Shown here: positions 33,519 through 41,499 of the stretch, piece by piece
Layout: each line of letters begins with the position of its first letter
Numbering within the stretch: position 1 is the stretch's first letter
Assembly (NCBI GenBank): GCA_002900555.1
Contig: MUGD01000005.1
Location: 1-41,499, forward strand
Direction: 5' to 3'
Length of the DNA: 41,499 nt
DNA from: Thermoplasmata archaeon M9B2D
Lineage (GTDB): Archaea > Thermoplasmatota > E2 > DHVEG-1
The notes under the pieces: model-generated
Databases searched by the model: none
Told to the model about the DNA's origin: nothing
The model's input: only the letters and a program-made list of their open reading frames with translations
Program-made: the position numbers and the translations under genes

Positions 33519-33546
33519 ATTTCGTTCAAAATAATTAGATTATTTT
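33519..33546. promoter_or_regulatory. Operator candidates upstream of the tandem Lrp gene
   Basis: Two overlapping elements lie 42-69 nt before the ATG at 33477. ATTTCGTTCAAAAT (33519-33532) is shared with 30124-30142 and 35482-35499. AAAATAAT-TAG-ATTATTTT (33528-33546) is a perfect 8-base palindrome with a 3-base centre, typical of an Lrp-type site. A TATA-like TTTTTATACTATATTA (reverse strand, about 33496-33512) lies between them and the gene. Confidence 0.45.
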
Positions 33547-33641
33547 TATACAGAATTGAAAACATTCCTATTCTCGAAGGAAAAAAGCGTGATTCTACTC
33601 CAAGATACAATCACTGCTCTGTCGCAAACACACAGAAAACC

Positions 33642-33649
33642 TATAAATA
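33642..33649 (+). promoter_or_regulatory. TATA box of purF
   Basis: TATAAATA lies 25-32 nt before the ATG at 33674, matching a leaderless or very short-leader transcript. Confidence 0.55.
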
Positions 33650-33673
33650 AGACTTTTCAATCACAGTTTGCAC

Positions 33674-35107
33674 ATGTGCGGGATCATTGGTATCATCGGG
33701 GGACGACCAGTATCACATCTCATTTATCATAGCCTATTTGCGATTCAACATAGAGGGCAATCATCCGCCGGCATGCTCACCTACGACGGGAACATTCACA
33801 TAACAAAAGACTCGGGTCTTGTACGAGATGTTTTTAACGAAGATAAAAAAATAAACAAACCAGGCAACATCGGCATCGGTCATACACGGTATTCGACTGC
33901 TGGTATGGATGATGAAGAATCATTAAAAAAGAACGCGCAACCGGAATATCTGGTAAATCCCTTTTTAGCAGCGGTTCATAACGGAAATATCTATAATTGT
34001 GCTGAACTGACAACCATAACAGATAGAAAACCCCGCACTGATTGTGACATTCAATGGCTCTTGCTCCCCATGGCAGACCAGCTCTATAAAAAAGAACTCA
34101 CTCCAGATGCCATCTTTTCTGCCTGCGAACAGGTCATAAGAACAGTAAAGGGAAGCTATTCCGTCTTATATATCGCAGATTCAGGGGAAAATCCATATCT
34201 TTTCGCTATGACAGACCCACGCAAGGTTCGACCACTTGCGCTTGGAAAAGCAAATGGAACATACTGTTTAGCCTCAGAGACACGGGTTTTTAAAAAGATC
34301 AATTTCGAGTTTGTGAAGGATATCCCTGGTGGTTCTGCCATCGTAATCGATCAGAAGGGAACCATCTACGAAAAACAGATAGTCAAGAAACAGCAATATT
34401 CCTGCATGTTTGAATTTGTTTATTTTGCAAAACCGGACTCACGTATCAACGGACGGTCCATTCACACGACCCGTGAAGAGATAGGACGGCTACTTGCCCA
34501 CGAACAACCTGTTAAAGCAGACCTTGTGATCCCAGTTCCTGAATCAGGGAGACGATATGCAATCGGGTACGCTAGGGAATCTGGCATACCCCTTGATGAA
34601 GGTATTATGAAGGACAAAGATGAGCGATCGTTCATTCAACAGACACAGGAGCATCGAGAAAAAATCGTTGAGGAGGGGTTGTCATTCCTCCGGGCAGTTC
34701 TAGAGGATAAACGAGTGGTCTTGCTTGATGATTCAATAGTGCGAGGTACGAATATCCGCAAAATCATCAGAGGAATGAAAAACGTTGGGGCAAAAGAGGT
34801 CCACGTGAGAATCGGATGCCCACCACTTATCGCACCCTGTTACCTTGGTATAGATATGCGCAGTAAAAAGGAATTTATCGCCCGTAACAGCGATGGAACC
34901 ATTAAATCATGGGACCAAATCGCAGAAGAAATCGGAGCTGACTCTTTAGGTTATATCAGCATTGAAGGGCTAACGAAAGCAATCGGCTTTAACGTCTGTA
35001 AAGGATGCATTGAATTTCCAGAAGGATATCCTCCGGAGATGAGGGAGGATGTGAAACAACTTTTTAAAAACGATAGAAAAGGAATGCGGGCATACGAATG
35101 CATATAA
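33674..35107 (+). CDS. purF: Amidophosphoribosyltransferase (PurF)
   Basis: A 477-residue glutamine PRPP amidotransferase, first enzyme of purine synthesis. It begins Met-Cys-Gly-Ile (MCGIIGIIGG), so the nucleophilic Cys2 is exposed after Met removal with no propeptide. The glutaminase part has HRGQSSAGML and GHTRYSTAG; the PRPP site is VVLLDDSIVRGTN. The cysteines of the Fe-S class are present (SCMFEFVYF, CKGCIEF). ATG 33674 is chosen over an in-frame TTG at 33668 because of Cys2. A small HTH gene follows 15 bases on. Confidence 0.93.
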   Translation: MCGIIGIIGGRPVSHLIYHSLFAIQHRGQSSAGMLTYDGNIHITKDSGLVRDVFNEDKKINKPGNIGIGHTRYSTAGMDDEESLKKNAQPEYLVNPFLAAVHNGNIYNCAELTTITDRKPRTDCDIQWLLLPMADQLYKKELTPDAIFSACEQVIRTVKGSYSVLYIADSGENPYLFAMTDPRKVRPLALGKANGTYCLASETRVFKKINFEFVKDIPGGSAIVIDQKGTIYEKQIVKKQQYSCMFEFVYFAKPDSRINGRSIHTTREEIGRLLAHEQPVKADLVIPVPESGRRYAIGYARESGIPLDEGIMKDKDERSFIQQTQEHREKIVEEGLSFLRAVLEDKRVVLLDDSIVRGTNIRKIIRGMKNVGAKEVHVRIGCPPLIAPCYLGIDMRSKKEFIARNSDGTIKSWDQIAEEIGADSLGYISIEGLTKAIGFNVCKGCIEFPEGYPPEMREDVKQLFKNDRKGMRAYECI

Positions 35108-35122
35108 CTACGTAGGTATCGT

Positions 35123-35431
35123 ATGATAGAAATAACCATAGGCTCAATGGAACAACGCATCATCAAATTATTACAGGAAGCATACCCAATCACAACCTTT
35201 GAAATCGCACAGAAACTAAACGCATCGCAAAGAGAAATCGAACGGGTGTTAAAAAAATTCCAAATCAAAGGAATTGCAAAACTTGACATGCTTCCAGATA
35301 AAACATACGTCAGATTATTACGGAACGATTTCCGTTTTGTTGGATCTAAACAACAACGGAGAACCGTAAAACATTCCACGGGTCATAAACAAGAACAAAC
35401 AGCAGATTACGACGGTATCATGTACTCATAA
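35123..35431 (+). CDS. Small winged-helix protein
   Basis: A 102-residue basic protein with a winged-helix-like core at about 8-60 (MEQRIIKLLQEAYPITTFEIAQKLNASQREIERVLKKFQIKGI), then a strand KTYVRLL and a charged, probably disordered tail (KQQRRTVKHSTGHKQEQ). The build is that of a small archaeal transcription regulator; no family name is certain. It is probably co-transcribed with purF (15 bases away). It could tune purine synthesis, but this is inference. Confidence 0.65.
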   Translation: MIEITIGSMEQRIIKLLQEAYPITTFEIAQKLNASQREIERVLKKFQIKGIAKLDMLPDKTYVRLLRNDFRFVGSKQQRRTVKHSTGHKQEQTADYDGIMYS

Positions 35432-35481
35432 AAAATAACAAAAAGAGAAAAAAAGATAAACCAAACAGAAGTTCAGAGTAT

Positions 35482-35499
35482 CATTTCGTTTGAAAATTT
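35482..35499 (+). promoter_or_regulatory. Shared element CATTTCGTTTGAAAATTT before glgP
   Basis: CATTTCGTTTGAAAATTT lies 23-40 nt before the glgP ATG. It matches a site upstream of the tandem Lrp gene and one after the thyX operon (TGAAAATTTGAACGAAATG, reverse). An AAGGTGGAG ribosome site (35511-35519) lies between it and the ATG. Confidence 0.4.
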
Positions 35500-35521
35500 A
35501 TTTCATAATGAAGGTGGAGCA

Positions 35522-37231
35522 ATGGAGACGGCAGCGTTGGAAAACAGGGTAGAAAATACGAATATACACAGATCAAGTGGAAAACCAAAAATTGCGTATT
35601 TCTCTATGGAAATCGGGATTAACGAGAATATTCCGACTTACAGTGGTGGCCTTGGGATTCTTGCGGGAGATACCTTGAAATCGTGTGCTGATCTGAATGT
35701 GCCGATAGTCGGAGTGACACTGCTTTCAGAGAAAGGGTATTTTTATCAAGAAATTGATATGGATGGAAATCAAATCGAACTTCCATATAATTTTAACCTC
35801 GATGATTTTTTAAAACTACTCCCCTGTAAGACAAATGTAAAAATTGAAAACAGAGACGTAACGATACAAATCTGGTTTTATCCTGTGGAAGGAGCAAGTG
35901 GGTATATCGTACCAGTTTTTTTCCTTGATACCAATGTAGAGGGAAACTCACCCTACGACAGGGAGATAACGAAATACCTATACGGAGGAGATAACAAATA
36001 TCGTCTTGCGCAGGAAATCGTGTTAGGTATCGGTGGTGTTCGCGCCATTGAATCATTAGGCTATCGGACTATTGACAAATACCACATGAACGAAGGACAT
36101 GCTGCATTAGGAACCCTGGAACTATACGATCAATTCAAGGACGTTGAGAAAGTCAGAAATCAGTGTGTGTTTACAACACATACCCCTGTCGCTGCAGGGC
36201 ATGACCAATTCGACTTATCGTTGGCAGGATCAATGATTGGTGATTTACTGCCAGACTCACTTCTGCATGAGTTCACCTTTGAACATAAGTTAAATATGAC
36301 CAGGCTTGCACTCTTTTTCAGCCACTATGTCAATGGTGTGGCAAAGAAACATGGGGAAGTATCTCGAGAGATGTTCCCAGGATATGACATTGATTCAATC
36401 ACAAATGGCGTACATACTCCAACATGGGTTTCTGAGCCGTTCCAACGTGTTTTTGACAAAAACCTTCCCGGTTGGCGCTCTGATCCGTACATCCTACGAG
36501 GGGCATTTGGTATTGACAAAGCTGAAATTTGGACAGCACATATGGAAGCAAAAAAGAAACTGATTGATTTTGTAAACAACCGCTATAACGTGGGGATGAA
36601 CTATGATCATTTTACGATTGGATTTGCCCGCAGACAGACTGCATACAAAAGACCTGAGCTACTCATCTCCAATCCAGAAAGGCTCATGACGATTGGGAAG
36701 AAAGCGGGACCTATTCAGATTATCTATGGAGGAAAAGCACATCCAAAAGATGGTTCTGGGAAGGAAGCAATCAAAAAGATTTTCTCAACAATGAAGAACA
36801 TCCAGGGGGATGTAAAAATAGCATATATTCATAATTATGATATAGCGATGGGAAAACTCATAACAGCAGGAGTCGATGTCTGGTTGAACACACCGCGGCG
36901 ACCTAAAGAAGCATCAGGGACGTCAGGGATGAAGGCAGCACATAACGGTGTGCCTCAGCTCAGCACTCTTGATGGATGGTGGATCGAAGGTCGGGTTGAA
37001 AATATCACTGGATGGGCAATCGGGACAAGAAAATCAAACGAACGTGATTCCGATGATGAGAATGATCGAAACGACCTGTACAATAAACTTGAGACGTGGA
37101 TCATTCCAAAGTTCTACAACGACCGGGATAATTGGATACGAACCATGCGAAGTTGCATCGCCATTAACGCATCGTTCTTCAACACAAACCGGATGATTGA
37201 GCAGTACGTGCTAAACGCCTATTTCATGTAG
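35522..37231 (+). CDS. glgP: Alpha-glucan phosphorylase (GT35)
   Basis: A 569-residue glucan phosphorylase of the shorter prokaryotic type. Conserved segments are IAYFSMEIGINENIPTYSGGLGILAGD near residue 24-50, YHMNEGHAALG, FTTHTPVAAGHD, IGFARRQTAYKRP and the pyridoxal-phosphate Lys471 in GTSGMKAAHNG. The enzyme uses phosphate to release glucose-1-phosphate from glycogen ends. AGGTG at 35512-35516, five bases before the ATG, fits as ribosome site. The 3' end overlaps the debranching enzyme gene by 21 bases, tail to tail. Phosphorylase and debranching enzyme together degrade glycogen. Confidence 0.92.
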   Translation: METAALENRVENTNIHRSSGKPKIAYFSMEIGINENIPTYSGGLGILAGDTLKSCADLNVPIVGVTLLSEKGYFYQEIDMDGNQIELPYNFNLDDFLKLLPCKTNVKIENRDVTIQIWFYPVEGASGYIVPVFFLDTNVEGNSPYDREITKYLYGGDNKYRLAQEIVLGIGGVRAIESLGYRTIDKYHMNEGHAALGTLELYDQFKDVEKVRNQCVFTTHTPVAAGHDQFDLSLAGSMIGDLLPDSLLHEFTFEHKLNMTRLALFFSHYVNGVAKKHGEVSREMFPGYDIDSITNGVHTPTWVSEPFQRVFDKNLPGWRSDPYILRGAFGIDKAEIWTAHMEAKKKLIDFVNNRYNVGMNYDHFTIGFARRQTAYKRPELLISNPERLMTIGKKAGPIQIIYGGKAHPKDGSGKEAIKKIFSTMKNIQGDVKIAYIHNYDIAMGKLITAGVDVWLNTPRRPKEASGTSGMKAAHNGVPQLSTLDGWWIEGRVENITGWAIGTRKSNERDSDDENDRNDLYNKLETWIIPKFYNDRDNWIRTMRSCIAINASFFNTNRMIEQYVLNAYFM

Positions 37232-39073
37232 CAGAAGAGACTCATATTTTGGCGTGATGTTCTCGATATCTTCTACCCAGGTACGTAATATTTCTGCAAC
37301 ACTCCATGCCTGCGTTATGCATCCCTGGGGAGAATAGGGAGGGTCACCATCAAAGATTTCATGTAAAGACCCATCCCATGAATCACCATAGACGTCAAGC
37401 ATTGGTTGAAGGAAATTCTTATAGGCGTATCGTCTCTGTGCTGGTTCGTAGTCTTTTACTTTCACAAACGCTTTGATAAACGGTCCCAGTAACCATGGCC
37501 ATACCGTACCATTATGATAAGCGATATCCTTGTGATGATTCCCAAGATACGTTCCTTTATATTGGGGGTCTTGAGGTGAAAGGGACCGTAAACCAAAGAG
37601 AGTAACCAACGTCTTCTGTACCTCAGACACAATCCATTCCTGCATCTGGTTGTCAATCATAGGAAAATCAAGCGAGACAAGGAAAATCTGGTTTGGACGC
37701 ATTGAGAGATCCTTTGTATCTATCACATCGTATGCATGATCGTACTGATTTCTGAAACTACGTTTGACGTTCTCTGCCAGGTCACTATAGTGATTGGTTT
37801 TACCTAAGAACGACGCAAGCGTGCTCATGATTCGTAGTGCGTTATACCATAAGGCTTGGATCTCCACTGCTTTTTTTGATCGTGGTGTTGCATAGTAATC
37901 CCCGATTTTGACATCCATCCATGTGAGACCTTCACTATGGCTGATGAGAAAATCATCATCCATATGGATGCCAAAGTCAGTTCCATTCTTATAATGTTCA
38001 ATGATTGATTGTAACACTGGCCAGAGTTTATCAACGATTTTTAAATCATTTGTATATTTTAGATATTGATAGACCCTATCTATATACCATAGCGATGCAT
38101 CAACGGTGTTATAGGCAGGCTGAGAATCACGCTCAGAGAACACATTTGGTATCAATCCGTTCTTGCAGTACCTGCCGAAACTTTCAAGAATGAGTCTTGC
38201 ATCGTCGAACCATTTCGTCACCAGGGTGATCCCCGGGAGCGCAATAAGGGTATCTCTCCCCCAGTCGCTAAACCAATGGTAGCCTGCAACAATGGATTTC
38301 CCAGACCCTTTTTGTACGACAAAGGAATCTGCGGATAAGACGAGTTTATCGCAAGTCTGAGGAAGCATCGCCTGTGTCAATAATCGTTGCTTCCGTTGCA
38401 TTTCCCTATCGTAGATATGTGCTGGATTATCCTGCAGTTCTTCTTCAATAGTAAAAACGAGATAATATTCAGTGGATTTCTTCAGAGGTACTTGAAACTC
38501 TCCAATGTGAAAATTATGATCACGCCAAGAGTCACCTCGTTCTTTATCTTTCCTATAGAAGAACTCTTCCCAATATCCGTCTGGGAGATAACATGAATTT
38601 CTCAATAATATCTTTAGTTTTTTATTACAGTTACTTGGTGTAACTATCACTCCTTGGTCCACGACGTTCTGAGAAAATGAAGCAGACCCAGGTGAGGTCA
38701 TGTCGTAGAAATGTCTGGAGTTGACCACGGGAACATGGGAAAGAACGACAGGGGTATTTGTATCAACTGTGTATTTAATGATGGAGGTGTTTTTTCCATG
38801 TTCCATGAAAAAGGTTTTTTTCAGACACACTCCATCGATGTCATAAATAAGTGAAGGAAAGAAATCGAACATGAATTTATATTTTTGGTCTTTCAACGGA
38901 TAAACTTGGTCTTTTATCTGTATCCTATCAATAACATTGGATACAAACATCCATCGTCGCTCCGGTGGGTCTAAACTTGCAACAAGCAATCCATGGAACT
39001 TACTTGTGGTTTCGCAAGAATGAGTTAAAGACGCATAACTACCAAGTCCATTTGTCACAATCCACTCTCTCAT
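37211..39073 (-). CDS. Glycogen-debranching enzyme (amylo-alpha-1,6-glucosidase, GH133)
   Basis: A 620-residue archaeal debranching enzyme. It begins MREWIVTNGLGSYASLTHS, then GLLVASLDPPERRW, then the glycogen-debranching catalytic half with HWFSDWGRDTLIALPGI, EGLTWMDVKIGDYYATPR and HNGTVWPWLLGPF. These carry the acidic residues of the family. It cleaves 1,6-branch points. Start: ATG 39073 has AGGAG at 39080-39084 (plus-strand view), six bases away; the upstream ATG at 39079 is immediately next to it and too close. First of three reverse-strand glycogen genes read from the right: GH57, GT4, debranching. Confidence 0.9.
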   Translation of the reverse strand: MREWIVTNGLGSYASLTHSCETTSKFHGLLVASLDPPERRWMFVSNVIDRIQIKDQVYPLKDQKYKFMFDFFPSLIYDIDGVCLKKTFFMEHGKNTSIIKYTVDTNTPVVLSHVPVVNSRHFYDMTSPGSASFSQNVVDQGVIVTPSNCNKKLKILLRNSCYLPDGYWEEFFYRKDKERGDSWRDHNFHIGEFQVPLKKSTEYYLVFTIEEELQDNPAHIYDREMQRKQRLLTQAMLPQTCDKLVLSADSFVVQKGSGKSIVAGYHWFSDWGRDTLIALPGITLVTKWFDDARLILESFGRYCKNGLIPNVFSERDSQPAYNTVDASLWYIDRVYQYLKYTNDLKIVDKLWPVLQSIIEHYKNGTDFGIHMDDDFLISHSEGLTWMDVKIGDYYATPRSKKAVEIQALWYNALRIMSTLASFLGKTNHYSDLAENVKRSFRNQYDHAYDVIDTKDLSMRPNQIFLVSLDFPMIDNQMQEWIVSEVQKTLVTLFGLRSLSPQDPQYKGTYLGNHHKDIAYHNGTVWPWLLGPFIKAFVKVKDYEPAQRRYAYKNFLQPMLDVYGDSWDGSLHEIFDGDPPYSPQGCITQAWSVAEILRTWVEDIENITPKYESLLLHEIGV

Positions 39074-39118
39074 GGACATCTCCTACCAAAAATGGATATA
39101 CATTATCATTGAAAAAAC

Positions 39119-40363
39119 TTATCGCATGAACTCTTTGTAAATGGCAAGCGTTCTTTTTGTCACAGCATCCCAATTGAATTCATCAAGCACACGTTGTCTG
39201 CCGTTTATTCCCCATTGCACCCCTTTATCCGGTGATTGAAGGACTTGGATGATCCCCCAAGCTATGTCTTTTGGTTCAAAAGGATTGATATGGATACCAC
39301 ATTGTTTCTCACCAGAGGGGATGACCTGCTCGCGCATCCCGTTTGTTCCTCGTGCACCGACGACCGTTGGTTTTTGCATAGATAATGCTTCAGTGCACAC
39401 GATTCCAAATGGTTCATACAACGATGGGAGAACGACAACATCTGCTGCAGCGTAATGGCGTATTCTTTCTTGTTCGTTGACAAACTCTTTTCTCATTATG
39501 ACTTGGTCATGGATGCCCAATCCATCTGCAAGGGATTGAAGTTCGTGTTCCATATCCCCAATCCCAAGAATCAGTAATTTCGTTGTAGGGAATTCTTTTA
39601 GCACTAAAGGCATCGCTTGCACTAGTTTATCGATACCTTTCACAGTGACCAGACGACCGATGAAAAAAAGAAGGGTTTCGTGGTCTTGAACACCATAACT
39701 ACGCCGGACAGCGAGTCGTTCTTCTTTTGAAACCCGTGCAGGGTCGTATTTTTGTGGGTCGACTCCATTCCAGCAGGACCGTATCTTATCCTGTGGAAAT
39801 CCAAGTTTAAGAAGCTCGTCTGCCATGGCATTGGAGACGGTAATGATGCAATCTGCTACTTGGCCACCCTCATATTCGATATCCTTTATCGTATGAGACC
39901 CTCTACCAATTGATCGACCAACCTCTGTGGAGTGCACATGGAAAATTAACGGCAGGTTAAGTTCTTTTTTTACGACCATTCCCGCCATGATACCAAGCCA
40001 ATCATGTGCATCAACGATATCAAATGTCCGTCCATTCTTCCGGACAAGGCCGTTTACCAGTTTTGAGGCAGACATAAGATTATAGCTCAGCACATCAGAA
40101 AAAAACTTAAAATACGGACCCCATGACCGAAGCTCATGGTCTGCACAGAGGTAGAATGGTTTACTCATTTCAAGTGTTTTGGGTCGATAGATCTCGACGC
40201 CGTCAATTTGATCGGATGTACCAAGAACATTGTCCTTGTTAAGTGATAGTACGGTGACATCATGGTCAAATTCAACCTGCTTTTTTGTAATTTCGGTAGC
40301 AAAGGTACCAAGTCCACCATAGATAACTGGCGGATATTCCCAAGAAAAATGCACAATTTTCAT
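39119..40363 (-). CDS. GT4-family glycosyltransferase (glycogen synthase-like)
   Basis: A 414-residue GT-B glycosyltransferase: it starts MKIVHFSWEYPPVIYGGLGTF (typical of glycogen/starch synthase-like GT4 enzymes), then HDWLGIMAG, and has the C-terminal Rossmann half with LLFFIGRLVTVKGIDKL, EPFGIVCTEALSMQKPTVVG and the E-x7-E nucleotide site. Its location between GH57 and debranching genes points to glycogen building. The 12-residue loop after GGLGTF and the mid-protein HVHSTEVGRS are typical. A GAGGAG ribosome site lies about 12 bases before the ATG. Alternative: a glycosyltransferase for other sugars; context favours glycogen. Confidence 0.85.
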   Translation of the reverse strand: MKIVHFSWEYPPVIYGGLGTFATEITKKQVEFDHDVTVLSLNKDNVLGTSDQIDGVEIYRPKTLEMSKPFYLCADHELRSWGPYFKFFSDVLSYNLMSASKLVNGLVRKNGRTFDIVDAHDWLGIMAGMVVKKELNLPLIFHVHSTEVGRSIGRGSHTIKDIEYEGGQVADCIITVSNAMADELLKLGFPQDKIRSCWNGVDPQKYDPARVSKEERLAVRRSYGVQDHETLLFFIGRLVTVKGIDKLVQAMPLVLKEFPTTKLLILGIGDMEHELQSLADGLGIHDQVIMRKEFVNEQERIRHYAAADVVVLPSLYEPFGIVCTEALSMQKPTVVGARGTNGMREQVIPSGEKQCGIHINPFEPKDIAWGIIQVLQSPDKGVQWGINGRQRVLDEFNWDAVTKRTLAIYKEFMR

Positions 40364-40379
40364 GTCCGGGTGTGTCTCC

Positions 40380-41499
40380 TCACCGATGTTCTGCTTTTTC
40401 CTTTAGGTCTTGTAAAATGTTCATATAGTTTATAAATCCATCATACGGGACGTCATAGGGACTAAAGTATGCATGGACGTTACCATCCTCAAAACCTTTT
40501 GTTGAGATATAATACAGATGATCTGATGTTTGCAGTAATCTCCAGATGTACAGAAGGTCATGGTCTCCCTTTCGTTTTAATTTCTGTCCAATGTCCTTCA
40601 GTTCGTTGAAGCAGGCTATCTGCATGTTGTTTCCAAGCCATGTTGAGACATTTCTGTCCTCGTCTGCCCAAGAAATCGCCCAAGGTGCATCAATGTCACC
40701 AACCGCATTGTAGCGCTCTACAGCCTCACTAACAGTAGCAAAATCAAGGTTATCATGTTTCAGTACTTCGCCAGGGAGATGCCTGAGGAATTCGAAAATA
40801 CCGGTTTCTGTCCATTGATGTTCCCCGAATGTCTCATAATCCATGAACAGATTAATAACATCGCCAAAGGAATTAGACATCCAATCAGCATATTTATCAG
40901 CGGTAAGGGGAAACCCTGGCCAGTTACGGGCAGAAAATCGGAATCCGACATCATCACTAAGCTTATAGTTACGCAACAAGACTTTAATTTTTGCGTTGAC
41001 AGGTTTGTACACAAAATTCGATGAACGCCAGCCAAGGATCTTCTCTGCTCCTTCAGTGATGATGCCCTTATACCCTAGGTCGGCTATTTTTCGTGCGATT
41101 CGATTATCATAGATAGCCTCTGTATTCCGGAACACCTTTGGTTTGTAATTGAAGATCCGCTGGACCATCTGCCGATGCATCTTGACTTGATCCTCAAACT
41201 CATCAAGCTCATCGAAAAGCCCTGACAGAGAATGAAAATAGGTCTCCTCAATAAGGTCAACAGCTCCTGTTTTAAACAGTTCCTTGAAACTATCGATAAG
41301 CTCTGGTATATAATTCTCACAGTATTCGATAAATGTGCCGGTCAGGCTATAGGAAATACGGAATTTCCCATCGTACTGACGGATCAAATCAAGTAATAAA
41401 TTATTGGTAGGGAGATAACATTTGTTTGCAACCTTTTCAAAAATCTTTTTGTTTAAAATACGTTGAATGGACGTCTTTTGTATTTCCTATGTTAAACAC
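40380..41499 (-). CDS. GH57 alpha-amylase/4-alpha-glucanotransferase, partial, with a probable frameshift
   Basis: The 3' part of a GH57 glycosidase. Visible segments: FRISYSLTGTFIEYCE, LIEETYFHSLSGLF, KVFRNTEAIYDN, GIITEGAEKILGWR (a Glu nucleophile region) and NLFMDYETFGEHQW (an Asp of the DYETFGEH motif). The conserved frame starts before the window edge. Upstream, FEKVANKCYLPTNNLLLDLIRQYDG is the family's usual segment. The first 19 codons at the window edge (VFNIGNTKDVHSTYFKQK) are in a different frame, so a base seems missing in the T5 run at 41446-41450 (plus strand): adding one base joins them to KIFEKVANKCY. Either a sequencing error or a real mutation. GH57 enzymes hydrolyse or rearrange glycogen/starch. 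Confidence 0.8.

Overview
The window reads as a stretch of an archaeal chromosome, most likely from a heterotrophic member of the Thermoplasmatota (MBG-D / Thermoprofundales-like). There is no rRNA gene to confirm this. Archaeal hallmarks include deoxyhypusine synthase, a Dph6-type ATPase, archaease, an archaeal-type asparagine synthetase, archaeosortase with archaetidylserine-type lipid enzymes, an Mbh-type membrane arm, Lrp/AsnC regulators, TATA boxes about 25-35 nt before start codons (leaderless pattern) and Trm1. The Thermoplasmatota assignment rests on remembered resemblance of the small secreted proteins near the left end to protein families common in such genomes, so it is inference. 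I see no tRNA, rRNA, CRISPR array, insertion sequence or phage gene. Gene packing is dense, with many 4-bp overlaps.

Layout. 1-1318: end of an OPT-family oligopeptide transporter, a PqqD-like gene with no ordinary start codon, and dph6. 1319-4222: an AT-rich patch of three lineage-specific secreted proteins, one a parallel beta-helix. 4443-7715: MTA phosphorylase and archease, a candidate 47-codon small gene, an AsnC-like regulator divergent from archaeal asparagine synthetase, and a DUF1858 protein. 7750-13530: larE-larB-larC (nickel-pincer cofactor; LarC lacks its C-terminal domain), deoxyhypusine synthase, an unknown membrane protein, MsrB, then hypA with a Mrp/MinD-type hypB. 13527-17196: a reverse-strand run THEP1 NTPase-trm1-purN-folC. 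17470-20831: secreted M28 peptidase and secreted metallophosphoesterase. 20828-23080: archaeosortase-archaetidylserine decarboxylase-archaetidylserine synthase. 23121-28589: a ten-gene Mbh-type membrane arm without the hydrogenase subunits. 28776-30095: thyX and a riboflavin-pathway reductase. 30535-33477: secreted C25 peptidase and a tandem Lrp regulator. 33642-35431: purF and a small HTH gene. 35482-41499: glycogen metabolism (phosphorylase, debranching enzyme, GT4 synthase, GH57 amylase).

How the parts fit. The cell appears to take up and digest peptides (OPT transporter, M28 and C25 secreted peptidases), to store glycogen, and to couple redox chemistry to ion pumping through an Mbh-like complex. 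Nickel is a recurring theme: HypA/HypB serve [NiFe]-hydrogenase maturation and LarBCE builds the nickel-pincer nucleotide. PurN, FolC and ThyX together indicate folate-type C1 chemistry. The archaeosortase/lipid trio is a self-contained module for anchoring surface proteins to lipid.

Most unusual points: the Mbh arm with J, K, L and N missing from the operon; the artA-asd-pssA operon; the truncated LarC; the divergent AsnC/asparagine synthetase pair; the candidate small gene at 5740-5883; a repeated ATTTCGTTYRAA element near the tandem Lrp regulator and the glycogen phosphorylase; and a one-base homopolymer frameshift in the GH57 gene.
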